Assembly (NCBI GenBank): GCA_020055645.1
Contig: CM034546.1
Span: 38,688,001 to 38,752,000, forward strand
DNA: 64,000 bases
Direction: 5' to 3'
DNA from: Tomocerus qinae
Lineage: Eukaryota; Arthropoda; Collembola; Entomobryomorpha; Tomoceridae
This document shows, piece after piece, positions 20,265 to 32,199 of the stretch. A model generated the notes under the pieces. The model searched no databases. It was not told the origin of the DNA and was given only the letters and a program-made list of their open reading frames with translations. A program made the position numbers and the translations under genes. Every line of letters begins with the position of its first letter. Position 1 is the stretch's first letter.

Positions 20265-23219
20265 CCTGCGGATGTAATACCAATCTAAAATTATCTTCAC
20301 TACTGTTTAGTAAGTATAGAATACTTAATCACACTAACCTATAGAGTATGTACATAATTATATCACATCATTATACTTAATACAAAATGTCCTTATCGTC
20401 TATTATATAAACAAAAGAAATCCATCAGATAATTAAACACTCTCATAGCATGATTATAAACTTTGGATTTTAAGAGCCTTATGGCTAGATATACTTGATT
20501 AACTAGGCAGTAAACTTATTAATACCCTAAACGAACCAAATGCATATATTATTAAAGAAATTAATTAAAATTTAAATGAAAAGAAGAAAACACCGTTCGC
20601 AGAAGGATATCTCTACAGCCCCTTGCGCGGCCGAATTTCTTGTGGACATGTAGGATTACAGTCTATAGTCTGAATTATATTCGTTTCGTGTCATATACTA
20701 GTAAAGTATGGTAGGTATTTTATTATATAGCCTAGCGTTAGCAATAGAAAGCAAACTATTATGTTTCTCCGTCGAATATGTTCATATCAAACAGCAGAGA
20801 AACTTAATAATACCTATTACCCTAAATTTAACCATTTTAATCATTTATTTGCTACCCTCAATGCAAGCACATATCCAGAGGGCCCATTTTTTGTTTAAAA
20901 AACAAAAGATGAATTAGGAAATGTATGTTATAGTTATTCGATTATGGATTAGGGCACAAAAGTAATCTCAACTACTGCTAATTTTTCCAAATATTAAAAA
21001 CACTTCAATAATTTTTCTGGCCAGATAAAACAATTATTCGTGCGAGAAAGAAGAATAGGTTTTAATACTTTAAATCAGGTTTTATCTCATATCTGTTAAG
21101 GAAAGGATTTTGCTCGTTAGTACTAAGAATTTTATGATAGTTTAATGTAATTAATATGTTCAAATGGAAATACCTAATACTTTTATATGAATGATTTATC
21201 GTTAAGCACGCAAACCACAAGCATAAACAGCCATTAGTGGATTAATTGTACTAATGTTGGCTTAATATTTTGAATGGAAGATTAGTATTTATCAGAAGTT
21301 GTACCATACTAGTGTCGATGGATTAAATGTAGAGTGTAAAATAAGTATTCACATTCAGTTTTAACATTTTATACAACGAAGTGTGAAATTACAATAATTT
21401 TTTCGTGGTTGTTTAATATCCTCGTCAAGAAAGTGCAATATATCTGCTAAATATCTATCGTAAACATAACTTTCAATAGTTACATTTTAATTCTTAATTA
21501 CAGTACACGTTAAACATTTAAGAAATAGAGAATTTTCTACAATTAAAAAAGTTCGCATTGCCTAAAAATACAATGAGCTTTTTTTATTGTGAGAAATTGT
21601 GCATGCAGTAACCATATATCTGGTATATTGGATGAGGGGGAGGGGTTTCTTTTGACAAGAATTGCACGTCTCCCCGGATACAAAATTATTTAACCCTCAT
21701 CTGAGACCATAAATTTCCACATATAAGATTTTTTCATATATCGTTCTTTATAAGGAACGAAAAAGCCAAAATCCTTACAGTGTTGCCTTAGTACAGGATT
21801 CCATGCCCTGTCCAATTATGTGAGTGGAAAGTGTACATTACAGTGATTCAGAAAATATTTTGAACTGCAGTTAACCCTTTAGGGCTTATCAACATTTGCA
21901 GAGTCTAAACATGGAACAAATGATCTGCTGAAATTAGATTTTGTATCTATAATATAAAAAGTTGTGAAATTGTATTGTAACCACAAAAAATTAAAATTCT
22001 ATCAAAAATTGAGGTACAAGTGGTGAAGGAATTTTGAAATTCGTCAAAAAAATCATAACCAGGAAGAGAGTTTTTAATTTCGTTTCTCAAAACATTTTTC
22101 TGTGCATAACATTGTTTTGGAGTCAAACGGCGACTTAAACGTATGTGTAGAGTTGCGTACACAGTTAAAAGGGATTGAAACAGTTTAATGTTAATAATAG
22201 TCAAAACTATTATGATGTTCACATAGAATTAGAAATCCACCCTACTAGAAGAAACATTTCCCCATCTCACAATGTATTAATTTATACGGAAGCGTTTGTT
22301 GTACGAAAGGCCAAGACCGGGAAACGTGTGTAAAAAGTGTGGAGAATGGAAGCTTTTTGCCTGTTCACAATATCCTGTTATTTTGTTATGCGTTATCTAA
22401 ATCCTCTTTCTATATCTATGGATGTTCATGGTTTGTGATTTCGAAATTGAGATTATAGTTAACATTGATTGGTTTTCTTTTTGTTAGTAATATTCCAGCC
22501 TTCACAAACTCGATGGTGACTCAGCCTCACTGGCTAGCTATACAACATTTAGTGCGACGCAATCTAAAAAATAACATTATTTCCATTACTTTGAATTGTC
22601 CACTGCACACTGCTTTATAATTGTTTCAGTCGCGCTAGAAAGAGGGGGCGGAGCTTCCAAAATGCCTTCCATAAAATATCTATGTTATGTTATAAATTTG
22701 CGTATTTCAATTAGCTATAACGGGAGCATCTCTGGTCGTTGCTTTTTTAAGTTACATAGTTGTCAATTTCGACAAGACGATTCTAACTATGTATATATCA
22801 TGGCTCTGCGCCGAATTGACGTACATCAAAAACCAATTGGAAATATTTAAGTAGGAAATTGCGTTGTTAAGCTCGAGCAGGAATGGAATGGTTCTGTACT
22901 CAGCTGTGTAGTTTCAAATGTGTCTTTTCCCCACTTCGAATTCCCAATGTGCCATGATCAGGACATAAATAAGCAAAATTCGTGTTAAAATGTACTCCAC
23001 GTATCCAATTGTAGCATTTTTAATTTCTATAGTTATAAACAACATCACCTGCTTTCGAAATTTGTCGTTCTATAGTAATTGTGATTTTAACATGGTTACT
23101 TTCCATCAATCCGAATGGCAGACAGATTTTATCCTGTCTAATCAAAATAGCCAACCATGGACCTTGGCGACATAACACTACAATAAGACTCGCTTCGGTC
23201 GTCATGAAGATGATCCCAT
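20265..23219 (+). repeat. Segmental duplication unit 1 (receptor unit)
   Basis: The same ordered landmarks recur in units 2, 3 and 4: a CACCGTTCGCAG...ATCTACAGC block (20592), TTTTAATACTTTAAATCAGG (21060), CAAACCACAAG (21212), a CATGCAGTAACCATAAATC-like block ending CTCCCCGGATACAAAA (21669-21685), TGTGAGTGGAAAGTGTACATTA (21819), and then the receptor start at 22990. Unit 1 ends abruptly where a reverse-transcriptase fragment begins. Confidence 0.8.
22990..23219 (+). pseudogene. Ionotropic-receptor-like pseudogene 1 (truncated)
   Basis: The ATG at 22990 opens MYSTYPIVAFLISIVINN, the signal peptide shared by the sister genes, and continues through DFILSNQNSQPWTLAT. A TAA interrupts it where the paralogues have TCA or TTA. 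About 75 codons are recognisable up to GTCATGAAGATGATCCC, after which similarity to the 641-residue paralogues stops and a retroelement fragment follows. The conserved upstream region with a degraded TATA-like GCTATACAAC (22537) is present. It is dead by both nonsense and truncation. Confidence 0.8.
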
Positions 23220-23720
23220 ATTGAATAAGGCTGAACCCATATTGCGATGATATTTCAGGTTCAGAAAGTAAATTTATGACGTAATTAATGGCCACATTAA
23301 ATAACGTTGGTGAAAGTGGGGATCCTTGAAATACTCCACGCTTGAAGAATATTGGTTGCGAAACAGTATTATTCACTCGCAATTTTGTATAATTGTTAGT
23401 TTGTAAGGATAAAACAATTTTCCTCAAAGATGACGGCATAGGAATTTCTTCTAAACTGCATTTATTGTGTTCATATCCTATATTATCATATGCCTGCTCA
23501 ACATCAAGTAGTAATACTACTAGATCAGATTTTTCTTTGACGGCCTTTTTAAGACATCCCTCAAGGATTGTAGTATTTATATGACAGCCTGGTTGATGGA
23601 TAAAACCTTTTTGTCTAGGATTAAACGTAATCCATTTCCGTATTCTGGCATCAAATGTTTTTTCAATGACTCTACGAATCACAGAACATACCGATATAGG
23701 TCTCCAATTTTCCGGATGAT
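23220..23720 (-). mobile_element. Non-LTR retrotransposon reverse-transcriptase fragment
   Basis: The minus-strand frame reads NWRPISVCSVIRRVIEK, motif A LLLDVEQAYDNI and motif B KRGVFQGSPLSPTLFNVAIN, the order and wording of R2/CRE-like non-LTR enzymes. The catalytic F/YADD motif is absent because the fragment is cut off about 30 residues after motif B, exactly at the receptor pseudogene. On the other side it abuts an A-rich tract. About 165 residues remain, so both ends are missing. A non-LTR element could have left a truncated copy or a template-switch chimera. Confidence 0.8.
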
Positions 23721-23855
23721 TTTTATTTTTTTATTTTATTTATTTTTATTTTTATATTTTTTATTTTATTTTTATTTTTTATTTTGTTTTTTATTTTTTT
23801 TTTATTTTATTTTTTATTTTATTTTTTATTTTATTTTTTTTTATTTATATTTATA
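23715..23855 (+). repeat. (TTTTA)n simple repeat
   Basis: About 140 bases of T-rich TTATTTT units. Seen on the minus strand it is a (TAAAA)n tail lying at the end of dispersed-repeat copy B, as expected for a retroposed sequence. ORFs through it (Phe/Tyr/Leu runs) are artefacts. Confidence 0.85.
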
Positions 23856-23859
23856 CTTG

Positions 23860-24793
23860 TCTATATATATGTATGTACGTGTGGTAGGGAGAACCTAGGA
23901 AACCTGCATATATTACGTAACGCTAAACCTCCTCCCCCATGTGTAACACAAGTGCTGACTGCAACACATATTTGGGTGTATATCTCCTTCTTCCATCAAC
24001 TGCACACGTAATGTCTACAGGCTCCTTAAAAGCAAAAAAGGAAAATGCGCAAGCCCAATTTCTCCAAACCACCGAATTAAGTCGTTTCATATTATTATTA
24101 TAACATCAAAATAATAATAGAAATTTACATAAGAAGGTTGAATGGTGAGGGGTGATCAAATGAAAATGATTAGCGAAAGCGAACTTTGATAAATGATAGT
24201 AATGTCCGTATTAAATAGCATTTCAAAACTTCTAATCCAAATTGGTTCTGCTACATCGACAAACTTATTCAAAATTATTTAGTAGAGCTGGGTTTACTTT
24301 TTACTACCCTCTTGATTCCTTTGTGCCAGTTGCGACATCTTTTTGTAGAATTAAATAACAGTACTGGGTACCACTATTTATTCTTTAAAAATATTTTATT
24401 CGTAAGTTGTACTTATGGGGTTTATATGTTTTTCCAAAATTCCATGGGGGATCGAATTTTTTTGATTTTCAAAGGGAGTTTTTTGGTAACTTTGTGGGAG
24501 CTTTTTCGAAAATAGTCTTTCATTGTTCTCTGTATTTGATGCTACAATCTACAGTTATTACTTTGGTATAGGAAATTCCTTTTTATCAGGAATTTGGGGC
24601 TGCAGCTAATTTTGCCTACCACTGTAGAAAATAAAAGTATATTAATTTAAATATACTTTGTAGTTACACAGTTAATATAATTAATAACCTAATGGGATGT
24701 TTTCGAATTTCGAAATTGTTTTTATTACTGTGATGTGTGGTCTGTTGAATTTCTCTTGAGTGGTAGATTTGCCCCTTAGCTGGGTTCACTAGT
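23860..24793 (-). repeat. Dispersed repeat family, copy B (inverted)
   Basis: Reverse complement of the family seen at 11674 and 29650; it ends (plus strand) CTTAGCTGGGTTCACTAGT at 24775-24793. It keeps the GTGAGGGGTGATC site corresponding to the place where copy A carries its hAT insertion, so copy B is the empty site. Confidence 0.7.
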
Positions 24794-24799
24794 ATTAAA

Positions 24800-25180
24800 A
24801 TAAAATCTAAAACAGAAATCTAAATTTCCCAAAGTTGCGCGATGTTTACTGTCGCTTACAGTTGTAGTTTTTTGCTCTCAATTGCATCGTTAAGCAGAAC
24901 TGTAACACTGTAACGGCTAATAACTTACCTCTGTGGACAAAATAGGACCAAACAACCTAGGTAAAGATATAGGTAGATATAATATACTATTAACACACTC
25001 TTTGAAACTATTATAATATTATATGTTACTCTCTCAAATTGAGTTTGCCAAAAGACACAACAAAATAATTCAACAATATAATAAAATTTGAAAAATAAAA
25101 ATAACAAAATATGAAAGAATTTATGTCATAACATTATGTATGAATTTTATAAAAATGGTTTTCCAGAATCTATGTACTCT
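24800..25180. other. Unannotated AT-rich spacer
   Basis: Nothing recognised; non-coding. Confidence 0.4.
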
Positions 25181-25182
25181 TG

Positions 25183-25358
25183 AAATTTAATCGCTGTGGA
25201 ATCGGTATGATTTTCGCACAATTATTGCGGTTGGTTTTCTAAGTACTATATTTATTAACAACCATGTGGCTACAGCATGAAATGCATGTGTATAGTACTC
25301 AGAAAACAAACCGCAAAATTTGCGCGAAAATCATACCGATTCCACAGCGATTAAATTT
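25183..25358. mobile_element. 176-bp foldback miniature element
   Basis: Perfect 35-bp terminal inverted repeats beginning AAATTTAATCGCTGTGG (25183) and ending CCACAGCGATTAAATTT (25358). Pairing continues inside as GCGGTTNGTTTTCT / AGAAAACNAACCGC. There is no coding capacity. The target duplicate is not certain because the palindrome runs into AT-rich flanks. Confidence 0.85.
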
Positions 25359-25587
25359 AAAAAGTAGATCCTTTGACAGAAGCAATTGCAACATTCCAAT
25401 GACTCAGATGACAAGTTAAACTAATCTATTTATGTTTGTTAGGGAGAGCCTAAAAGAAATTTTACCACTGTATTAGCTACTTACCAGGAAAGCTTGCGAG
25501 ACATATTTATTGGCGAGCGTATATTTGGTAATGACGTTAAGCAATAATTACAATCAATTTTGTAGTAGTGTATAATCCAAGAACATT

Positions 25588-26276
25588 AAAGATATAAAAC
25601 TGAAAACAACGTCAGGTAGTGAATGTGAACTGAAGTTAAGTATAGAATATTGTTCAAGGAAATGATTGCGAATGTATAAAACACGTTTTTTAAAGAGTTT
25701 ATGTACATTGGGAACTTACATATTATTATAAAGTATGAGAAAAAATGAATGTTTTTAGGCAAGAATGAAATCTGCCGAAGAGAGAGATATCATGATTCTC
25801 TGATACCAGACACTCATACCTTACATTCCTTATCAGCAAGCTTTTTGATTTCGATTTGTATGATCGTAGGATTGCATAATGTATAAGGTCTCATACACCG
25901 GATTACATTGAATACAATTATATACTATAGCATGTGTAGGTGACTAGGTGACCTTAATGCTGGTAAAGATATTAAACTGAAAACAACGTCAAATAGTGAA
26001 TGAGAACGGAATTTAAGTGTAGAATATTGTTCAAAGAAATGATTGCAAATGCAAAACGCATTTATTAAAGGGTTTATGTACATTGGGAAATTACATTATT
26101 ATATAAAGCATATTGAATGTTTTTAGGCAAGAGTGAAAGATATCATGATTCTCTGATACCAGACAAACCTTACATTCCTTATCAACAAGCTACTTGATTT
26201 CGATTTGTGTAATCGTAGGATTACATAATGTATAAGTGTGTCTCATACACCGGGTTACATTGAATGCTATTATAAA
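25588..26276 (+). repeat. Tandem duplication, about 376-bp period
   Basis: 25588-25925 and 25964-26276 share long blocks: ACTGAAAACAACGTCA, TAGAATATTGTTCAA(G/A)GAAATGATTGC, TGTTTTTAGGCAAGA, ATATCATGATTCTCTGATACCAGACA, CATACACCGG(A/G)TTACATTGAAT. Small indels separate them. No reading frame is conserved. Confidence 0.85.
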
Positions 26277-26279
26277 CCA

Positions 26280-26880
26280 TTGTAGTTTTCATTGACAACA
26301 CTAGATAAACATTTGAAGTACTACATGACATTAAATTACAATAATGGAAATCCCGTATTAAGGTATGGTGTATTATTTTGTTGAAGATTCCAAGAACGGT
26401 CAGAATTTTACTTATACCAAATATGAATGAACGCAGACAATCTTTTTTGAAAATGTTTCAAATCCTTTAATTGAAATAGATGCAAATTAATGTTTGTGCC
26501 ACACAGGAATTTTGTAGGGCAGATATTTTAGTGAATGGTCACAATTTGTATGTTGTGTTATAAAAAACAGTGGGACTTTGTATGGCAGTTAAGGGAGCAA
26601 CTGTATGGTACTAATAAGAGTACTAAGAGTAAGTAAAGAGGGTGGGGTAAGGTTAAACATTGTATTGCGGTATTAGAAAAGTTATATCAGTGGAGCGAAA
26701 GCCATACATTTTGGACGGCGAATAAAAAAGGAACCGACAAGAGCTCTGAGACTATAATTACTTTACCTAAACTTCATTATCAACTGCTTCATTTACCTGA
26801 TTAATGACGTTGCCTTATTAAATTGCTGTTCTTAATTTTTTACAAATGCATACAAATTATGTACTTGCTATGGCGAAATA
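26280..26880. other. Unannotated spacer
   Basis: No gene, repeat or RNA recognised. Confidence 0.4.
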
Positions 26881-26889
26881 TTTACATTG

Positions 26890-27035
26890 CATAAGTCACG
26901 TCCACCATTATTTGTCTTACAATACTCATAGAAACAATTACAGAAGCCAAAAAACAAATAAGGTTGCTTGCTAAATTCAGTCCACCTCCTTTGGAGTCCG
27001 GCTGTGTATAGAGTTCAATTGCTACACCGTACACA
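26890..27035 (-). pseudogene. Crystallin-like gene, inverted exon-1 relic
   Basis: The minus strand reads ELYTQPDSKGGGLNLASN, matching FYTQPDCKGDGLILASK of the intact gene 400 bp away in the opposite orientation. The matching cysteine is a serine and no second exon follows. It lies head-to-head with the intact gene. Confidence 0.65.
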
Positions 27036-27330
27036 GATTTGTTGCTACACAGTAAAGTGATATGTACCAAATAAGTACCAAATATCCATTGTCTGCTTAC
27101 CTCCCATACAAAGTCACACCGTTTTCTATAATACACCATACAAATTACGACTCTTTACTACAACATCCATCATAAGTTAAAATGTACGAAAACAATTATA
27201 AGTCGGGTCAAAACGTAGATACCACCTCAAATAAATCCAATTGAATTCAAAAAAAACTTTACACTCGTCTCATCTAATTCTTTTAAGTATCGGTAACCCA
27301 CCGCTGGAATTTAATGATGTAAAATAGTAG

Positions 27331-27338
27331 TATATAAA
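27331..27338 (+). promoter_or_regulatory. TATA box of the crystallin-like gene
   Basis: TATATAAA, with a plausible initiator (CGCAGTTA) about 27 bases downstream and the start codon at 27453. Confidence 0.5.
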
Positions 27339-27452
27339 GCAATGCATGTTCATTCGCAGTTACGAATTTTCGCTCTTATCTATTTATGTCGACTGTTTGT
27401 AAACGCATACGAAGAGAACTTTTTATTTTGCCCAAATTGCCTTTTAACAATT

Positions 27453-28514
27453 ATGCTGAAGTTACAGTTAATCAATCTTGTTTGGTATATATCATTTTGT
27501 TGTGCAGCTCAGCAACAAATTGGATTCTATACACAGCCGGACTGCAAAGGAGATGGACTGATTTTAGCAAGCAAGCAACCTGATTTGTCTTTTTTGGCTC
27601 CTGGAATTGTTTCAACATCAAAATCAATTTCAACAATTGGGGTGTAAGTAATTAAAGTTTGTCAATTAACAATTAATAATATATTTTAGGGACAAAATAT
27701 GACCTTTCTGTTTTTCTATTAAAAAAGTCTTGTTAACCGAACATTATAAGTGTTTGTTTTTACGTAGATATCTGTAGTTATATACCTATATTATAAATAT
27801 ATTTAAGGGGAATTAAATAAACAGTTTCAAATGTTCACAACTATTATTTCTATAAACGTAATAATTTATGTATTAGAATTGACTGTATGGGAAGAATTGT
27901 ATATGAATATCCAAATAGCTGTTTTGAAAGCAATAAATTAATTTTAAACGTTTAAAAATACTTTCTCCCGTTTTAAAATTAATGTGAATATTCAAAATAT
28001 AAAAATACTAATATATAATATGTTGGTAATTTGAAATGGCAGTTGGGGACTTTATCAAGGTATTAATTATAACCATGATGCGTGGCAAGGCTCTATTATC
28101 TCTGGAGCAGAGATTATGCAATGCCGGAATGACACTAGCCGACAGTATACAAAATCTGTACGTTATCTTGGTCCTCCTGATACCACGACGCATTCCATCA
28201 CTTTGTATGAGACTTCAGTTCATAGGGGAAGAGAATTAATAATTACAGGTCCTGCGTCTGCAAACATTCCTATTGAACCACAATCGTTGATCACTTTTGG
28301 CTCTACAAGTTGGACGCTTTATAGCGGTACTAATTTCGATGGAACAGCAATCTGTTTCACCCCGAGGAACACAGGCTATTTTTTTAACTGGATTGACAGT
28401 TTGAATTCTACTATGAGAAATGTGAGGTCTATCTTAAGAGGCTGTAATCGACATATTGACTATTACATTTCTGGAGGTAATGGATCAGAACATTTTCAAA
28501 TCGGACATCAATAA
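27453..28514 (+). CDS. Secreted beta/gamma-crystallin-like protein
   Basis: Two exons, 27453-27643 and 28043-28514, joined across a 399-bp GT-AG intron (GTAAGTA donor; GGCAG acceptor; the codon GT|T is split). The product is 220 residues. MLKLQLINLVWYISFCCAA is a good signal peptide. The body has crystallin-type strands: GFYTQPDCKGDGL, WGLYQGINYNHDAWQGS, HSITLYETSVHRGRELII, SWTLYSGTNFDGTAICF, and the ending SIL. The repeated aromatic-x-G ... F-x-G pattern and paired S-W-L-Y openings are those of beta/gamma-crystallin Greek-key motifs, which are found in secreted as well as lens proteins. Five cysteines are visible in the mature part. ATG 27453 was chosen over the in-frame upstream 27342 because it gives a standard signal peptide. 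The function is unknown; an extracellular structural or defence role is a guess. Confidence 0.7.
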
Positions 28515-29180
28515 GACACCAATGCAGTGTCGCAATTAAGTAAATTGATTTTTTAATTAATTAATTAAAAAATATTGTTTACGGTAGAGTACAGCCTGGT
28601 ATCTATTGATAACAGTAATTTTCTTTGACGTCCAAAATTATAATCAATGATCAAGTGCTTATTTTTTTCAAAAATACAGTTTTATCTTAATGACAACATG
28701 ATATGCCACTACAATACACCATTTAAAATCAGGAACCACTTAACACAACCTCAAAAACCTCATTTTTAAAATCCCACAACAAATTTTAAAGCAAGATTTA
28801 ACTCTAACTATTTTATCGAATGCAAATTAAACGTCTATGGACATTCAATTGACTAATTTCAATGTCACCTACATTAGTCTAATGTTGAGTAAAGAAATTA
28901 TTATAGGTTACTAAACCATTTATTGTGACACCTATGGGAGAGACCAGCTATAAGCTGGCCAGAACTCATTAATAAAGCTGATCAATCAATCAATCCGTTC
29001 TTATCCTAAAAATCATTAATTCCACCAATTATACAGTAATAATTATTTCTAATAGATTTCAAATTCTAAAAAAGTTATATTTTTAATATTACCCTCTGCC
29101 CCACCTGTATTGACGTATTACTACCTAATTTTAGTTTTAGCTTTATTAATTGTAGAAAAATAATAATCAATAAAATTTCA
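28515..29180. other. 3' flank and spacer
   Basis: AT-rich non-coding DNA; it includes the retroposon-tail-like sequence listed at 28915. Confidence 0.4.
28915..28995 (+). repeat. Retroposon 3' tail with (ATCA)n
   Basis: GGGAGAGACCAGCTATAAGC is followed by AATAAAGCTG and three to four ATCA units. A related stretch with the same GGTC/AATAAAGCTAG ending occurs at 59395-59447. This looks like the 3' end of a LINE or SINE family; the rest of the element is missing. Confidence 0.4.
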
Positions 29181-29182
29181 TG

Positions 29183-29300
29183 AAAAGAGAACTTTTTATT
29201 TCACCCAAATTGCCTTTTAAAATTATGCTGAAGTTACAGTTAATCAATCTTATTTGGCATAATATAATATCATTTTGTTGTGCAGTTCAGCAACAAACCT
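29183..29300 (+). pseudogene. Duplicate of crystallin-like exon-1 start
   Basis: About 115 bases closely match 27410-27520, including TTATGCTGAAGTTACAGTTA and ATCATTTTGTTGTGCAG. It stops after CAGCAACAAAC; the frame is shifted by an inserted ATAAT and no downstream exon is found. Confidence 0.75.
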
Positions 29301-29649
29301 GTTTTAGAGTGAGTGCGGTTTTACTTCTAATTTTGATCTCAGTATTGATTTAAGATAGCATATATCATAATTTCAATGTAATGGGCCAAATTTTAAATTT
29401 TCCCGCACAGGAATTGATAGGAATCTTAAGCTCACTAAAATCTGTTACAAAGTGCAAATATATTCATACAGAATGCATGAACTGCTTTGTTATGAAGTAT
29501 GTACGGACTTGTTGAGCTTTGCACCATTAATTAAAGTTTAGGTTTTCTGCTTAGCTGTGGAGTGACAAATTAAGACATGATGATATAAATATACATACCA
29601 ACCTACGGAATTTTTTACTGTGCAACTCCGTACTACGCGAATATACTGT

Positions 29650-30577
29650 ACTAGTCAACCCAGCTAAGGGGCACATCTAGCACTGAATATAAATTCAGCC
29701 GGCCACGCTTCACAGCAATAAAAACAATTTCGAAAACATCCCATTTGGTTATTATGTTAACCTTGTAAACCAAAGTATATTTAAATTAAAATATTTTAAT
29801 CCATAGTGGTGGATAAATTTGCTGCAGCCCCAACTTCATGATAAACCAAAATAATAACTGTTGATCGTAGATTCAAATGCAGGGAAAAATGGAAGACTCC
29901 GTTTTTGAAAAATTACTTACGAATAAATAAATATGTTTAAAGAAAAGTTAGTTAACCAGTACTGTTATTTAATTCTACAAACAGGTGTGCCAACTGCCAA
30001 AAGAATCAAGAGGGTAGTAAAAACGTAAACCCAGCTCTACTAAAAATATTAAGTTTGTCGATATATCATAACCAATTTGTATTAAAAGTTTTCAAATGCT
30101 ATTTAATAAGCCACATTACGATCATTACGAAATACCTATTACTCAGATTAAATTGAAAATGTCACGTATAACCTTAATTACAAATTATGTGTGTATTATA
30201 ATAAGCAGTCAAAAACGAAATTTTAAATCTAACCGCACCAACCATGCCCAAGACATTAGCAAAACACTTCATTTTCACGCAGTCAAGGTCGAGGTTGCTG
30301 ATTATGAAACATTTCCATTTGCCTTTTGGTATTATCCTAACTCGCTCAAGCACGTAACCAGTAGAGGGGGTGGAGGGGCTACAGCAACCCCCTAGAAAAG
30401 TTTTTCCCAAAAACACCTATCCCCTAAACATTTTTGGCAGTTCGCACGAATATAATATTACGTTCTTGCATAACCATTTGTGGCGCCCCCATTTGACCAA
30501 ATTTCTGGTTACGTGCCTGAGTTCGACCTACCACATATAGTGACATACATAGGTAGGTAAATTTATTGCTTTATCTA
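29650..30577 (+). repeat. Dispersed repeat family, copy C
   Basis: Starts ACTAGTCAACCCAGCTAAGG and ends ...AAATTTATTGCTTTATCTAA. Same family as 11674 and the inverted 23860 copy. It lacks the hAT insertion of copy A and has its own internal replacement around 30310-30520. A probable solo LTR lies immediately to its right. Confidence 0.7.
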
Positions 30578-30583
30578 AGACGG

Positions 30584-32173
30584 TGTTGCCGATCACATGT
30601 AAACAAGACAGAAATGTAAATATTTGAATGTTAGCGGCAAGTGTAGCATGTGTGGTGAGCGGCAGGTATAAACATCTGAGAATTCTCCGATGGAGGCTTG
30701 GGCGAACTTAGCCATTTTTACTATTTACTAACTAATTACTAGCTAAAAATCGGGCTAATTCTCAGATGGAGGCTTGGGCGAAATTAGCCATTTTTACTAT
30801 TTACTAACTAATTACTAGCTAAAAATCGGGCTAAAGATGTCGGTGGGGGCATTGGCACATTTAGCCGTTTTCAAATGGCTAACTAATTACTAGCTAAAAA
30901 TCGGGCTAAAATATAGATGTACATAGATAGTAGAAAATAGTTCAAGTAAAATGAAATTACTAAAGGTGCCAAGTACTCCTCACGAAATCTAATGGATTTT
31001 AAATGTTGTGTGTTTGTAAAGGTCAGGTGAGTAAATTGTAAATGTCATGTGATTAAGTTTAAGAAAAATTGAATTGTAAATATCATGTGATTGTGTGTGT
31101 AGATATCATGTGATTAATTTTGTGAATGTCACGTGTTTAAGTTTTAAATGAAATTGAATGTAAATATGTCATATGATTGATTTGTGTATGTCGTATTATT
31201 ACATTGTAAAAGTAGGGTAGTAGGGCGGTTGCTAGTACGTCGGCACCGACCCCTTATGGATAAATTGAATGTGTTGAGTGTGTGTAACTAGAGTAGTTGA
31301 CCCCTGTGCTTGAACGTCCGCACTCGGGGTATAAGTATGAGCTCCTTGTGAAGCGGAGCTCAGTCTCATTCTGAAATCGCTCGCTGAAGTTCCTCTCTGA
31401 AGTTCCTCTCTCAAGAAAGTTCTGGTGGAGGAGTTGGTGCATTTAGTCGACTAACTAAAAGCTAACTATTTTTTCGACTAAATTTTTCTGAAGAGGTCTT
31501 GATACGTTTAGTCATTTGAAAAACGACTAACTAATTGCTAACTAAAAACTTGACTAAATTTTTGGTGGAAGCTTTGATACGTTTAGCCAATTTGGAACGG
31601 CTAACTAAAGGCTAGCTAAAAATTCGGCTAAAAGTTTTTGTGAAGTTCTTCGTACCATTTTGGATAAATGGTTTAGCAGATCGACTTGCTTATTTTATGA
31701 AGTTCTTCGTACCATTTTGGATAAATGGTTTAGCAGATCGACTTGCTTATTTTATGAAGTTCTTCGTGCCATTTTGGATAAATGGTCGTTTGAAGTTTTA
31801 GCAGATAGGACTTGCTAATTTTTGTAAAAGGGAAAGTGTGGGGAACTCAGGAGCGAAAAAGGAAGAGGCTGAGATCTAGGAAGTGTACCTAGTGATAAGA
31901 ATTTGTGAATTGATTAATGGTGTTGTTTTTTTTTGTGAAATAAAGTGTAACTGGTTTTGTGTGAATGAAGATCACGTAATTAGTGCATTTTCGATTATTG
32001 AGTAGAAAAGCATTGAGAACGAAAAATCCTTAGGTAGATTCTGTATCTATTTAAGGTGGGTACTTCGAGTAATATTGACCGACTCTCTATCTTAGCAGTA
32101 CTAAGGTTGTGTTGCAAGGTAGCGTGCATTACAGGCAAGAAGGGAAAATTGACGTCGAGGAATCCCTGTAATA
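30584..32173 (+). mobile_element. Probable solo LTR with internal tandem arrays
   Basis: A 1.59-kb block flanked by shared AGACGGTGTT (30578-30587 and 32173-32182; GACGG would be a 5-bp duplicate). It carries a complete polymerase II start site: TATAAG at 31330 and the initiator TCAGTC at 31360, 30 bases apart. AATAAA lies at about 31937. Two tandem families sit on either side of the start site: TTAGC...CTAACTAATTACTAGCTAA-type units (three at 30689-30915, three at 31424-31640) and three 58-bp units GAAGTTCTTCGT(A/G)CCATTTTGG (31641-31815). No coding capacity. A TG start is present but a CA end is not clear. Confidence 0.55.
31330..31365 (+). promoter_or_regulatory. TATA plus initiator core promoter of the LTR-like element
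   Basis: TATAAG (31330-31335) and TCAGTC (31360-31365) have the spacing of an arthropod core promoter; transcription would begin near A31362. Confidence 0.6.
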
Positions 32174-32199
32174 GACGGTGTTTATAATATAAGTGATAA

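Noticed and set aside
23581..24011. Plus-strand ORFs rich in Phe, Tyr and Leu
   Set aside because: They run through a (TTTTA)n tract and the reverse of the RT fragment; translation of simple sequence.
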